From Solirubrobacter phytolaccae (lineage in GTDB: Bacteria > Actinomycetota > Thermoleophilia > Solirubrobacterales > Solirubrobacteraceae), in NCBI RefSeq assembly GCF_027587195.1, contig NZ_JAPDDP010000028.1:1-64000 (forward strand): a stretch of DNA of 64,000 bases, written 5' to 3'. Below are positions 35,423 through 44,198 of the stretch, one piece after another; the first letter of the stretch is position 1, and the number at the start of each line of letters is the position of its first letter. The notes below the pieces were generated by a model. It worked only from the letters and a program-made list of their open reading frames with translations. It was not told the origin of the DNA and ran no database searches. The translations under genes and the position numbers were made by a program.

Positions 35423-36490
35423 CTATCCGAGCGGTTTCGTCGACGCGGATCGATGGTGCGTGATGCGCTCGACGAGGCGCGCGCGAACGTCCTCCAGCTC
35501 TGCGAGTTCGTGCGGGTCGGGCGCCGACGCGTCGGTCTGCCAGGTCGAAACCGCGATCGGAGCGCTCACCCGATGGAGTGAGAGCTTCGCCACCGTGTCG
35601 TCGCGCCCGGCCGCGAGGATGATCCCGACGCTGTCACGGTCGTCCCCGACGCGCAACTGCTCGTCGACCGCGTTGAGATAGAAGTTCATCTTGCTCACGT
35701 GCTCAGGCTCAAAGCGCCCGACCTTCAGGTCGATCACGACAAACCGGCGCAGTGTGTGGTGATAGAAGAGCAGGTCGAGGAAGAACTCCTGCTCGCCAAC
35801 CAAAAGAGCCTTCTGACGCCCGTAGAACGCGAACCCGCTGCCGAGTTCGAGCAGGAACCGCTGGATGTCGTCGATGAGCGCCTGCTCGAGCTCTCGCTCC
35901 CGAGCGCTCTCGGCGAGGTCGAGGAAGTCGAAGACGTACGGGTCCTTGACCGTCTGCAACGCGCGATCTGCATCAGCCGGCGCAAGCGCATGCGCGAAGT
36001 TCGTCACCGCTGCACCTTGACGCTCGTGCAGACGCAGATGAATCTGTGCCTCGAGCTCGCGGCGTGACCACCGCTGCTCGCTGGCCTTCGCCGCGTACCA
36101 CGCGTAGACGTCGGGCTGATCCGTGAAGGCGTCCAACAGCAGCCGGTTGTGGGACCAGCCGATGTGTGCCACCACTGGTGGCACTTTCTCTGGATCGGGC
36201 CAGAGCGTAGCCAGCCGACGCATGTAGAAGAGGTTCCGCCGCGAGAACCCACGCGCGCCACCCATGTCGGCGGTCAGGTCCGCGCTGATCCGTCCAACGA
36301 CATCGTCTCCCCAACCGCTGACCTGTTGCTGCGTGAGAATCTCGCGACCGATCGACCAATACAGCATCACCAGCTGGCTGTTTACGGCCTGCGCCGCGCG
36401 CGCTTGAGCCGCCCGCACCCGTTGCTTGAGACGCTCGATTAGCGCTCGGTAGTCGTCGCTGACCGCGAACGAATCGACGGATTCACCCAT
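35423..36490 (-). CDS. DUF1016 / YhcG-family PDDEXK nuclease
   Basis: A 355-residue protein. Residues about 12-170 are the DUF1016 N-terminal domain (ALIERLKQRVRAAQARAAQAVNSQLVMLYW...). Residues about 185-330 are a PD-(D/E)XK nuclease domain: Asp239 in EFFLDLLFYH and Asp254-x-Lys256 in VVIDLKVGRF. Family members occur near restriction-modification and other defence genes and are predicted DNA nucleases. Base composition is visibly less G/C-rich than the neighbours, which suggests recent acquisition. A LexA-type box lies 31 bases upstream of the start. No methylase or toxin-antitoxin partner is adjacent. Confidence 0.9.
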   Translation of the reverse strand: MGESVDSFAVSDDYRALIERLKQRVRAAQARAAQAVNSQLVMLYWSIGREILTQQQVSGWGDDVVGRISADLTADMGGARGFSRRNLFYMRRLATLWPDPEKVPPVVAHIGWSHNRLLLDAFTDQPDVYAWYAAKASEQRWSRRELEAQIHLRLHERQGAAVTNFAHALAPADADRALQTVKDPYVFDFLDLAESARERELEQALIDDIQRFLLELGSGFAFYGRQKALLVGEQEFFLDLLFYHHTLRRFVVIDLKVGRFEPEHVSKMNFYLNAVDEQLRVGDDRDSVGIILAAGRDDTVAKLSLHRVSAPIAVSTWQTDASAPDPHELAELEDVRARLVERITHHRSASTKPLG

Positions 36491-36520
36491 CAGGATTCTC
36501 AGCTTTCACGTGACCACGCA

Positions 36521-36534
36521 CGAACGTATGTTCG
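36521..36534. promoter_or_regulatory. LexA (SOS) box
   Basis: CGAACGTATGTTCG matches the Gram-positive SOS box CGAAC-N4-GTTCG exactly, including the R-N-R-Y centre described for Bacillus. It ends 31 bases upstream of the DUF1016 nuclease start and lies 147 bases from the phosphoketolase start. The first is the likelier target. No LexA gene is in the window. Confidence 0.7.
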
Positions 36535-36681
36535 CACGCGCGTCGGCGGAAGACCCGTAGTTCGCACGTCGACCTCGCGGACGAGTCCGGACGCGCGGCC
36601 TCGGCGGCAATGCGAGCGTGCGCCGGGCTGGGACGCCGGACTGCGCGTCGCGGGACAACCGGGCACGATGAAGGGATGGCA

Positions 36682-39033
36682 ATGACAGAGACCCGTTCTC
36701 CGCTGTCGGTGGAGGAGGTCGCGCGGATCGACGCCTGGTGGCGCGCCGCCAACTACCTGTCCGTCGGGCAGATCTACCTGCTCGAGAACCCGCTGCTGCG
36801 CGAGCCGCTCAAGCCTGAGCACATCAAGCCGCGGCTGCTGGGCCATTGGGGCACGACCCCGGGGCTGAACCTGCTCTATGCGCACCTGAACCGGGTCATC
36901 CAGGCCCACGACCTCGACACGATCTACATCGCCGGACCTGGGCACGGTGGGCCGGGGCTCGTCGCGTCCACGTGGCTCGAGGGCAGCTACAGCGAGTTCT
37001 ATCCCAACCTCGAGCAGGACGAGGAGGGCATCCGCCGGCTGTTCCGGCAGTTCTCGTTCCCGGGTGGCATCCCGAGCCACGTGGCGCCGGAGACGCCCGG
37101 TTCGATCCATGAGGGCGGCGAGCTGGGCTACGCGCTCGCCCACGCGTACGGCGCGGCGCTGGACAACCCGGACCTGCTGGTCGCGTGCGTGATCGGCGAC
37201 GGCGAGGCCGAGACCGGTCCGCTCGCCGCGAGCTGGCACTCGAACAAGTTCCTGAACCCCGCGCGCGACGGGGCGGTGCTGCCGATCCTGCACCTGAACG
37301 GCTACAAGATCGCCAACCCGACCGTTCTCAGCCGCATCAGCCACGAAGAGCTCGAAGCGCTGATGCGCGGCTACGGGCACACGCCGCACTTCGTCGAGAC
37401 CGACGACCTCGAGACGGTGCACGAACAGCTTGCCGCCGCGCTCGACGAGATCGTCGCCCAGATCAAGACCATCCAGGACGACGCGCGCGGCGGCAAGACG
37501 GAGCGCCCGCGCTGGCCGATGCTCGTCCTGCGCACGCCGAAGGGCTGGACCGGCCCGAACCAGGGCACGCCCGCCTCGCACCAGGTCCCGCTGTCGGGGC
37601 TGAGCGGACACGAGGAGCGGGTCGAGCAGCTCGAGGCGTGGATGAAGTCCTACCGCCCCGAGGAGCTGTTCGACGACCAAGGGCGACCGTTCCCTGAGAC
37701 CGTCGCGCTCGCCCCGAAAGGCACGCGACGGATGGGCGCGAACCCGCACGCCAACGGCGGCCTGCTCCTGCACGACCTCAAGCTCCCGGACTTCCGCGAC
37801 TACGCGGTCGAGGTCGCCTCCCCCGCGACCACGACCAGCGAAGCGACCCGCGTCCTCGGCACCTGGCTCAAGGACGTGGCCACCGCCAACGACACGAGCT
37901 TCCGCATCTTCGGCCCGGACGAGACCGTGTCCAACCGGCTCGGCGCGGTCGTCGAGGCCACCGACCGCGCGTGGATGGCGGGGATCGACCCCGCCGACGA
38001 CCACATGGCCCCGAACGGCCGCGTGATGGAGGTCCTGAGCGAGCACCTGTGCCAGGGCTGGCTGGAGGGCTATCTCCTCACCGGCCGCCACGGCCTGTTC
38101 AACAGCTACGAGGCGTTCATCCACATCGTCGACTCGATGTTCAACCAGCACGCGAAGTGGCTGAAGACGACGCGCCACATCCCGTGGCGGCGGCCGGTCG
38201 CGTCACTGAACTACCTGCTCTCCTCGCACGTCTGGCGCCAGGACCACAACGGCTTCTCGCACCAGGACCCGGGCTTCATCGACCACGTGGTCAACAAGAA
38301 GGCCGAGGTCATCCGCGTCTACCTGCCGCCGGACGCGAACTGCCTGCTGTCGGTCGCCGACCACTGCCTGCGCAGCCGCCACTACGTGAACGTGATCGTC
38401 GCCGGCAAGCAGCCCGCGCTCGACTACCTGACGATGGACGAAGCGGTCGCGCACTGCACGCGCGGGATCGGCATCTGGGACTGGGCGTCCAGTGACGAGG
38501 GCGGCGAGCCGGACGTCGTGCTCGCGTGCGCCGGAGACATCCCGACGCTGGAGACCGTCGCCGCCGCGGCGCTCCTGCGCGAGCATCTGCCCGGCCTGAA
38601 GGTGCGCGTGATCAACGTCGTGGACCTGATGCGCCTGCAGGACGAGAGCGAGCACCCGCACGGCCTCAGCCACGGGCTCTACGACGCGCTCTTCACCACC
38701 GACAAGCCGACGATCTTCGCCTACCACGGCTACCCGTGGCTGATCCACCGGCTCACGTACCGGCGCGCGAACCACATGAACCTCCACGTGCGCGGCTACA
38801 AGGAGGAGGGCACCACCACGACGCCGTTCGACATGGTGATGCTCAACGACATGGACCGCTTCCACCTGGTCATCGACGTGATCGACCGCGTGCCCGGCCT
38901 CGGCCAGCGGGCCGCGCTCCTGCGCCAGGAGATGGTCGACGAGCGCCTGCGGGCGCGCGCCTACACGCGCGAGTTCGGCGACGACCCGGCCGCGCTGCGC
39001 GACTGGACGTGGCCTGCGGAGAACCCGCAATAG
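36682..39033 (+). CDS. xfp: phosphoketolase (xylulose-5-phosphate/fructose-6-phosphate)
   Basis: About 783 residues. The ATG at 36682 is chosen because GAAGGG lies six bases upstream; an ATG at 36676 is possible. The enzyme uses thiamine diphosphate to split xylulose 5-phosphate or fructose 6-phosphate with phosphate into acetyl phosphate plus a triose or tetrose phosphate. Family landmarks: [26 protein letters not shown], the TPP-binding [36 protein letters not shown] and [10 protein letters not shown]. The length equals that of the family. No acetate kinase or phosphotransacetylase is in the window. A universal stress gene follows. Confidence 0.95.
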   Translation: MTETRSPLSVEEVARIDAWWRAANYLSVGQIYLLENPLLREPLKPEHIKPRLLGHWGTTPGLNLLYAHLNRVIQAHDLDTIYIAGPGHGGPGLVASTWLEGSYSEFYPNLEQDEEGIRRLFRQFSFPGGIPSHVAPETPGSIHEGGELGYALAHAYGAALDNPDLLVACVIGDGEAETGPLAASWHSNKFLNPARDGAVLPILHLNGYKIANPTVLSRISHEELEALMRGYGHTPHFVETDDLETVHEQLAAALDEIVAQIKTIQDDARGGKTERPRWPMLVLRTPKGWTGPNQGTPASHQVPLSGLSGHEERVEQLEAWMKSYRPEELFDDQGRPFPETVALAPKGTRRMGANPHANGGLLLHDLKLPDFRDYAVEVASPATTTSEATRVLGTWLKDVATANDTSFRIFGPDETVSNRLGAVVEATDRAWMAGIDPADDHMAPNGRVMEVLSEHLCQGWLEGYLLTGRHGLFNSYEAFIHIVDSMFNQHAKWLKTTRHIPWRRPVASLNYLLSSHVWRQDHNGFSHQDPGFIDHVVNKKAEVIRVYLPPDANCLLSVADHCLRSRHYVNVIVAGKQPALDYLTMDEAVAHCTRGIGIWDWASSDEGGEPDVVLACAGDIPTLETVAAAALLREHLPGLKVRVINVVDLMRLQDESEHPHGLSHGLYDALFTTDKPTIFAYHGYPWLIHRLTYRRANHMNLHVRGYKEEGTTTTPFDMVMLNDMDRFHLVIDVIDRVPGLGQRAALLRQEMVDERLRARAYTREFGDDPAALRDWTWPAENPQ

Positions 39034-39114
39034 GACGCGGAGTTCCCCGCTGATCGGGAGGCGCTCGCGGACCTAGGTTGGAGACACCAAAGAGCTCCGA
39101 CCGAAGGACCGATC

Positions 39115-39603
39115 ATGAGCGCCTCCCCAGTGATCCTCAGCTACGACGGCTCCGAAGACGCGGTGGTCGCGATCCAGCGCGCCGCGGCGCTGTTCGGGCC
39201 GCGCCCCGCGCTCGTCCTCGTCGTCTGGCCGCGCGCGCACGCCCAGCTCGCCTATGGCTGGCCCGGCATGGCCTATGCGCAGGACCTCGACGCGATCGAC
39301 AAGGCCGCGGCCGAAGGCGCAGCCGAACTGGCCGAGAAGGGCGCCGCGCTGGCCCGCGAAGCCGGCCTCGACGCCGAGCCGCTGACCATGCGCGCGAGCG
39401 GCCCGATCTGGCAGGCGATCCTCGACGTCGCCGAGGACCGCGACGCCGCCGCGATCGTGCTCGGCTCCCGCGGCCTGAGCGGCATCAAATCGCTCGTGCT
39501 CGGCAGTGTCTCCGGCGCGGTCGTCCACCACACCACGCGGCCGACCCTGGTCGTGCGCCACGGCTGCCCCGCGGAGGACGAGGATGTCGCCCGCGCCGCA
39601 TGA
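39115..39603 (+). CDS. universal stress protein, UspA family
   Basis: A 162-residue UspA protein with the complete nucleotide-binding motif G-x2-G-x9-G-S (GSRGLSGIKSLVLGSVS), preceded by AAAIVLGS and followed by TRPTLVV, so it probably binds ATP, unlike the protein at 18096. AAGGA precedes ATG 39115. It lies 81 bases after phosphoketolase and overlaps the next gene by 20 bases, so those two are coupled. Confidence 0.92.
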   Translation: MSASPVILSYDGSEDAVVAIQRAAALFGPRPALVLVVWPRAHAQLAYGWPGMAYAQDLDAIDKAAAEGAAELAEKGAALAREAGLDAEPLTMRASGPIWQAILDVAEDRDAAAIVLGSRGLSGIKSLVLGSVSGAVVHHTTRPTLVVRHGCPAEDEDVARAA

Positions 39604-40132
39604 CGTGATCCTCATCCACCAGTGCATCGGCTGTGGCGCGATCGAGACGCCGCAGCCGTGCCTGGGGGGCTGCCACGAGCACCGGCTGGACCTCGTCCCG
39701 GCCGAGGAGCACGAAGCCGCCGCCGCAACCGTCGACGCGCTCGAGCGCCTCCTGGCCGAGCGCGAGCGGCTGCTGCGCGACGTCGCGCACTCCACGCTGA
39801 GCGACGAGGAATGGGCCGCCCTGCGCACCCGCGCCCGCGCCGCGCTCCACACGCCACCCATCCCGGAACCGGCCGACACTGTCACGACCTGGAAGTGCGA
39901 CTGCGGCCACATCGAGGCGCCTCAGCCCTGCATCGGCGTCTGCGTGCGGCCTGAGCGCGCGATGGTCCCCGCGGACGAGTACACGCCGATCCTCGCCCGA
40001 GCCACCGAGCTCGCCGCCCACGCCGAGCGCCTCAGCCCCGCGCTACGCCTGCTGGCCTGGACCACGCCGCGCCCCGACCACCGCGAAGCCACGGCGACGG
40101 CGCTGCGCACCGCCGCCATGACCTGCGTGTGA
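39584..40132 (+). CDS. protein with two copies of a Cys-rich CxC/CxxC-IExPQPC motif, unknown function
   Basis: A 182-residue protein. The ATG at 39584 overlaps the universal stress gene end and has a purine-rich site (GAGGACGAGG). Two near-identical motifs are present: CIGCGAIETPQPCLGGC (about residues 13-29) and CDCGHIEAPQPCIGVC (about 105-120). Each has four cysteines that could bind zinc or an iron-sulfur cluster. Each is followed by a helical region (AEEHEAAAATVDALERLLAERERLL and ADEYTPILARATELAAHAERL), so the protein is an internal duplication. I do not recognise a named family. Coupling to the stress gene suggests a stress or redox role. Confidence 0.8.
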   Translation: MSPAPHDVILIHQCIGCGAIETPQPCLGGCHEHRLDLVPAEEHEAAAATVDALERLLAERERLLRDVAHSTLSDEEWAALRTRARAALHTPPIPEPADTVTTWKCDCGHIEAPQPCIGVCVRPERAMVPADEYTPILARATELAAHAERLSPALRLLAWTTPRPDHREATATALRTAAMTCV

Positions 40133-40135
40133 TGG

Positions 40136-40771
40136 CTAGAGCCGCGGGCCCGGCGGCTCGTAGGTGATCGCCAGCTGCGGCTTCCCGTTCAGGCTCCACG
40201 TGTCGATCGCCAACGCGAAGTCCTCGTTGTCGCTCTTGACGAGGAACCCGTTGTTGTCCTCGGCGCCGGAGACGATCTCGGCGACCGCGTCGGTGGCGTC
40301 GAGCACCGCGTTGCCGAACGAGTCGATCAACGTGATCGCGGTGCCGATGTCACCGCCCGCCGAGGTCCACGACTGCGTGGACGTGCGCTCCGTCCAGGTC
40401 ACGTAGGCGGGATCCCACGCGGACGCGATCGCGCCGCCCGTGATCGTGCAGAACACGCAGAACGGATCGCCGCCCGGATCCGGCGCGACGAAGCTGAGCG
40501 TCGCGTCGATGATCTCCGAGCCGCTGGGCACCTCCGCCGCGATGTCGAAGCCGAGCAGCGCCCGGTGCTCGACGCCGGGCGGGTCCCCGTCCGTGCCGAC
40601 CATCGCGCCCTCACACCCACCCGAGTCCGGGCTGTCGATCGTGCACCACTGGTCCGCCGTGATGCTCACCCACTCCGAGGCGCGCGCCTGCGTCGCCCCG
40701 CCAAGAAGAACTGCCGCCGCCGCCATTGCTGACGACAGGCGTACGACGAAACGAGCCGCTCCCGCGGTCAT
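40136..40771 (-). CDS. secreted DNRLRE-domain-like protein
   Basis: A 211-residue exported protein. Its signal peptide ends near GGATQARA, and GAGGGGG lies eight bases before the ATG. The mature part has the DNRLRE/CBM96-like pattern seen in cell-surface and carbohydrate-binding proteins: HRALLGFDIAAEVPSGSEIIDATLSF, then WTERTSTQSWTSAGGDI and an AVAEIVSGAEDNNGFLVKSD block. Four or more cysteines may form disulfides. No catalytic residues are apparent. A plausible promoter upstream reads TTGATT, 16 bases, TGTAGT on the minus strand. Its likely role is adhesion or binding. Confidence 0.75.
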   Translation of the reverse strand: MTAGAARFVVRLSSAMAAAAVLLGGATQARASEWVSITADQWCTIDSPDSGGCEGAMVGTDGDPPGVEHRALLGFDIAAEVPSGSEIIDATLSFVAPDPGGDPFCVFCTITGGAIASAWDPAYVTWTERTSTQSWTSAGGDIGTAITLIDSFGNAVLDATDAVAEIVSGAEDNNGFLVKSDNEDFALAIDTWSLNGKPQLAITYEPPGPRL

Positions 40772-40914
40772 CGCATCTACCCCCTCTTAGGAACCCCTCC
40801 GAGCAGTCCGGCCTCGGACTAGCGCGGCGGACACTACACCGATCGGGAGACCTCAATCAACCGAGTTCACATTGACTGTGTTCGCGCTGACCGAACGGGC
40901 AGCGTGACCGGATT

Positions 40915-42540
40915 TCAGCCGATCAGGAAGCGCCCGGAGAAGGCGAGCGACTCGACCGGTGGCGCGTCGACCGGCTCGCCGTCGAGCGTGACCGCGTAGG
41001 TCCGCGGGTCCACGCGGACCTCGCCCTGGCGGTCGTTGTGAAGCATGTCTGCGGCGGTGAGGTCGCGGCAGCCCTCGACGCGCGCGCGGCGGCGCACCGT
41101 GGGCAGCTCGGCGTCCATCGCGCTGCCGGCGAGGAACGCGAGCGAGTTGCGCGCGGCGGCGCCGCCGATGCCGCCCACCTGCGGGCGAACGCGCACGGGC
41201 TCGGCGAGCATCGTCGTGGCGTTGCCGTCACCCGAGGCGCCCCACGCGGCCATCCCGGCCTTGATCACGAGCTCCGGGCGCACGCCGACCAGCGACGGCT
41301 GCCAGAGCACGGCGTCGGCGAACCGGCCAGGCGTCAACGCGCCCACGTGGCCCGCCAGCCCGTGCGTCAAGGCCGGGTTGATCGTGACCTTGGCGATGTG
41401 GCGCAGGACGCGCGCGTTGTCGTGCGCGCCCTCGCCGCCGCGGACGGCCTTCATCCAGTCCGCGTTCTGCAGCGCGCGGCGCACGACCTCGCCCGCGCGG
41501 CCCATGCCCTGCGAGTCCGACGACATCATGTGGATCACGCCGAGGTCGTGGAGCACGCCCTCGGCGGCCATCGTGCGGGCCCGCACGCGCAGATCCAAGA
41601 TGGCGAGGTCGCCGCTGCGACGGCTCGGGTCCAGCAGGTGCACGGCCTCGACCATCGCGCGGCCCTCGGCCTCGGTCCCCGGGCCGAACGGGAGGCCCGG
41701 GTTGGTCGAGGAGGTCAGCACGCGCTCGCGCCCGGCCAACGCGAGCAGGTCGGGAGCGTGGCCGCCGCCGCAGCCCTCGATGTGGAAGGCGTGGATCGTC
41801 CGGCCGCCGAACGCGGCGAACGTCTCCTCGACCGAGATCGCCTCGTTCAGCCCGTCGGTGTGGATCGCGAGCTGGACGTCCTCGGCGTCGCAGATGTCGA
41901 GTGCCGTGCGGATCTGCTCGGGCCCGGCGGCGACGTCCTCGTGGATCTTCAGCCCGGCGCCACCCGCGCGCAGCGCGTGCAGGACGGGCTCCTGGCGCGC
42001 CGAGGAGCCGCGGACGAGCAGCGCGGCGTTCAAGGGGTAGGCATCCAGAGCCGCCCACGCGGTCTGGAGCAGCTCGGGCGGGTTGCAGCCGAGGTTCCAG
42101 ACCGGACCGGGGTCCTGGATGACCAGCGTCGTCAACCCACCCGCCAATGCCGCATCCGCGACCTGCGGCGACAGCCAGTGCACATGCGTGTCGATCCCAC
42201 CGGGCGTGACGATAAGCCCGGCGGCGTCGTGCACCGCGGTCGCCGTGTCCAGCACGACGTCGATCCCGTCCATCGTGTCCGGGTTGCCCGCCCGCCCGAC
42301 GCTGACGATCCGGCCGTCATTGATGCCGATCGAGGCGTAGCGCACGCCGAGCACGGGGTCGATCAGCAGCCCGCCGGTGATCGCGACCTCGACGCCGCCG
42401 CGCTCGGCGCGCACGCCGAGCCCGTCACGCATCGTGCCGCCCCAGCCGGGGACGATCGCGTCCGGCTCGCCCTCGGGCTCGAGCCACAGATCACTGTCGG
42501 CGAGGCGGACGCGGTCAGGCACCGCGGTACCCCCGCTCAC
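40915..42540 (-). CDS. urease alpha subunit-like metallohydrolase, divergent
   Basis: About 541 residues (535 if the GTG at 42522, which has GGGGG before it, is used). All nickel ligands of urease are kept: His119 and His121 in DTHVHW, Lys198 (carbamylated) in GLKIHED, His227 in AIHTD, His253 in AFHIEG, and Asp342 in SSDSQGMGR; His200 and His301 match the substrate-binding and general-acid histidines. The active-site flap cysteine is Val300. The loop that reads GGGTGPA...TTCTPGPW in true ureases is replaced by VIQDPGPVWNLGCNPPE. It is about 30 residues shorter than normal. Cotranscribed with fused gamma-beta and agmatine deiminase genes. No UreDEFG genes are nearby. The substrate may be a substituted urea. 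Confidence 0.85.
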   Translation of the reverse strand: MSGGTAVPDRVRLADSDLWLEPEGEPDAIVPGWGGTMRDGLGVRAERGGVEVAITGGLLIDPVLGVRYASIGINDGRIVSVGRAGNPDTMDGIDVVLDTATAVHDAAGLIVTPGGIDTHVHWLSPQVADAALAGGLTTLVIQDPGPVWNLGCNPPELLQTAWAALDAYPLNAALLVRGSSARQEPVLHALRAGGAGLKIHEDVAAGPEQIRTALDICDAEDVQLAIHTDGLNEAISVEETFAAFGGRTIHAFHIEGCGGGHAPDLLALAGRERVLTSSTNPGLPFGPGTEAEGRAMVEAVHLLDPSRRSGDLAILDLRVRARTMAAEGVLHDLGVIHMMSSDSQGMGRAGEVVRRALQNADWMKAVRGGEGAHDNARVLRHIAKVTINPALTHGLAGHVGALTPGRFADAVLWQPSLVGVRPELVIKAGMAAWGASGDGNATTMLAEPVRVRPQVGGIGGAAARNSLAFLAGSAMDAELPTVRRRARVEGCRDLTAADMLHNDRQGEVRVDPRTYAVTLDGEPVDAPPVESLAFSGRFLIG

Positions 42541-43174
42541 GGGCGAGCACCAGCGCGGCGTCGAGAGCGCCGACCTCGTCCAACGGTCCGTCGACGAGCC
42601 CGCCGTGACCGCGCACGACCCGCGCGCCCGCGATCGGCACCAGCCGCACGGTCACCGGCTCGCCCGGCACGAACACGACCTTCGCGCCCGGCGCGATCGC
42701 CAGTCGCAGCCCCCAGGCCGCGGCGCGGTCGAAGCGCAGCACGCGGTTGGTCTCGAAGAAGTGGAAGTGCGACGTCACGGCGACGGTGACCTCACCCTCG
42801 TTGACGACCTCCAGCGCGACGCCGTCCTCGACCCACTCGGGCGGCACGTCCACCGCTTCCGGCGGCCCGTCGCGCCGGATCGGGTCGTGGAGCACGACCA
42901 GCCGGTGCCCGTCGGTGAACAGCGGCTCGACCTCCACGCGCGGCACGGCGTCGGCGACGCCTTCGAGCACGTCGGCCTCACCCAGCACGCCGTAGCCGAA
43001 GGCCTGCACGTCGGCGTACGAGCGCCCGTCGCGCGCCGCCTCGCACACCTCGTCGGCGATCAGCGCGACCGCCTCGGCCTGCGTGAGCTTGAGCCCACGC
43101 GCGCGGCGCTTACGCGCGAGCTCGCCCGCCAGGAACAGCAGCAGCCGGTCTTCCTCGCTCGGGAGCAGCCGCAT
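42515..43174 (-). CDS. fused urease gamma-beta subunit-like protein
   Basis: A 219-residue fusion. Residues 1-98 are the gamma domain (LLPSEEDRLLLFLAGELARKRRARGLKLTQAEAVALIADE and DVQAFGYGVL...RVEVEPLFTDGHRLVVLHDPI). Residues about 115-219 are the beta domain (VTSHFHFFETNRVLRFDRAAAWGLRLAIAPGAKVVFVPGE). Such fusions exist in Helicobacter and some actinobacteria. The start ATG shares one base with the agmatine deiminase stop, and the end overlaps the alpha gene, so all three are translated together. It would form the structural part of the hydrolase with the alpha subunit. Confidence 0.9.
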   Translation of the reverse strand: MRLLPSEEDRLLLFLAGELARKRRARGLKLTQAEAVALIADEVCEAARDGRSYADVQAFGYGVLGEADVLEGVADAVPRVEVEPLFTDGHRLVVLHDPIRRDGPPEAVDVPPEWVEDGVALEVVNEGEVTVAVTSHFHFFETNRVLRFDRAAAWGLRLAIAPGAKVVFVPGEPVTVRLVPIAGARVVRGHGGLVDGPLDEVGALDAALVLARERGYRGA

Positions 43175-44178
43175 CAGACCGCCGGCTCCTGCTGGGTGAT
43201 GCAGTGGATGCCGCCGCCCCGCGCGAACAGCGGCCGCGCGTCCACGAGCTCCACGCGCCGCCCGGGGTACGCGTCGGCCATGATCGCCGCGGCCCGCGCG
43301 TCGGCCTCTTCCTCCCCGAACCCGCACAGGATCACGCCGCCGTTGACGAGCGTGTGGTTGATGTAGCTGTAGTCGACGGGGCCGTGCTCGTCGTGCGTGA
43401 GCCGCGGCGCCGGCACCTCGATCACCTCGAGCTGCTCGCCGCGCAACTGGTCGGCGATCGCGCGCGAGACCTCGTAGTCGGGGTGCCCCGGGTCGTCCTG
43501 GCGATGGACGAGCACGCGACCCGGCGCGCAGAACGTGGCGACGATGTCCACGTGCCCGCGCGTGCCGAACGCGTCGTAGTCGCGCGTGAGCCCGCGCTCG
43601 AGCCAGATCACGCGCTCGGCGCCGATCGTCCGCGCCAGCTCGGCCTCCACGCGCGCGGCGTCCCAGTCGGGGTTGCGCCCCGCGTCGAGCTGCACCGTGC
43701 GCGTGATCAGCGCCGTGCCCGCGCCGTCGACGTGGAGGCCGCCGCCCTCGTTCACCAACGGCGAGTCGAACACCGGCACGCCGGCCTGCGACGCCACGAA
43801 CCGGGCGACCCGCGCGTCGTGCTCCCACGACGCCCACTCCTGCGCGCCCCAGCCGTTGAAGATCCAGTTGATGGCCGCGAGCTCACCCGCCTCGTCGAGC
43901 ACGAACGTCGGCCCGATGTCCCGCATCCAGGCGTCGTCGAGCGGCGTGTGCACCACGTTCACGCGCGGGTCCAGATGGCGCGCGGCGTCCGCCACCGCGA
44001 CCGGGTCGACGACCATCGTCACCGGCTCGAAGGCGAGGATCGCGCTCGCGACCGCGGCCCACGTCGTCCGCGCCTCCTCGGGCTCGTCGCCGAGCGTGTA
44101 GCCGGACGACGGCCACGCCATCCACGTGCGGGCGTGCGGCGCCCACTCGGGCGGCATGTGGAATCCGGACTCGGGCAC
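43174..44178 (-). CDS. agmatine deiminase family protein
   Basis: A 334-residue guanidine-modifying enzyme (GTG start; an ATG seven codons later is possible). Agmatine deiminase converts agmatine to N-carbamoylputrescine plus ammonia. Active-site blocks are visible: EWAPHARTWMAWP, DDAWMRDIGPTFV, NEGGGLHVDGAGT, GHVDIVATF and the nucleophile Cys326 in GGGIHCITQQEP. A peptidyl-arginine-deiminase-like relative is the alternative. First gene of the operon with the urease-like subunits. Divergent from the PolX-like gene by about 20 bases. Confidence 0.9.
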   Translation of the reverse strand: MPESGFHMPPEWAPHARTWMAWPSSGYTLGDEPEEARTTWAAVASAILAFEPVTMVVDPVAVADAARHLDPRVNVVHTPLDDAWMRDIGPTFVLDEAGELAAINWIFNGWGAQEWASWEHDARVARFVASQAGVPVFDSPLVNEGGGLHVDGAGTALITRTVQLDAGRNPDWDAARVEAELARTIGAERVIWLERGLTRDYDAFGTRGHVDIVATFCAPGRVLVHRQDDPGHPDYEVSRAIADQLRGEQLEVIEVPAPRLTHDEHGPVDYSYINHTLVNGGVILCGFGEEEADARAAAIMADAYPGRRVELVDARPLFARGGGIHCITQQEPAV

Positions 44179-44198
44179 GGGCGCAGCCTACCTAGTGT

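Noticed and set aside
35423-36490. DUF1016 gene considered as part of a restriction-modification or toxin-antitoxin system
   Set aside because: Neighbours are a flavoprotein and phosphoketolase; no methylase, specificity subunit or antitoxin-sized gene is adjacent.
36682-39603. Phosphoketolase plus universal stress gene considered as an acetyl-phosphate signalling unit
   Set aside because: The genes are 81 bases apart and no acetate kinase, phosphotransacetylase or acetylase is present in the window; adjacency alone is weak.
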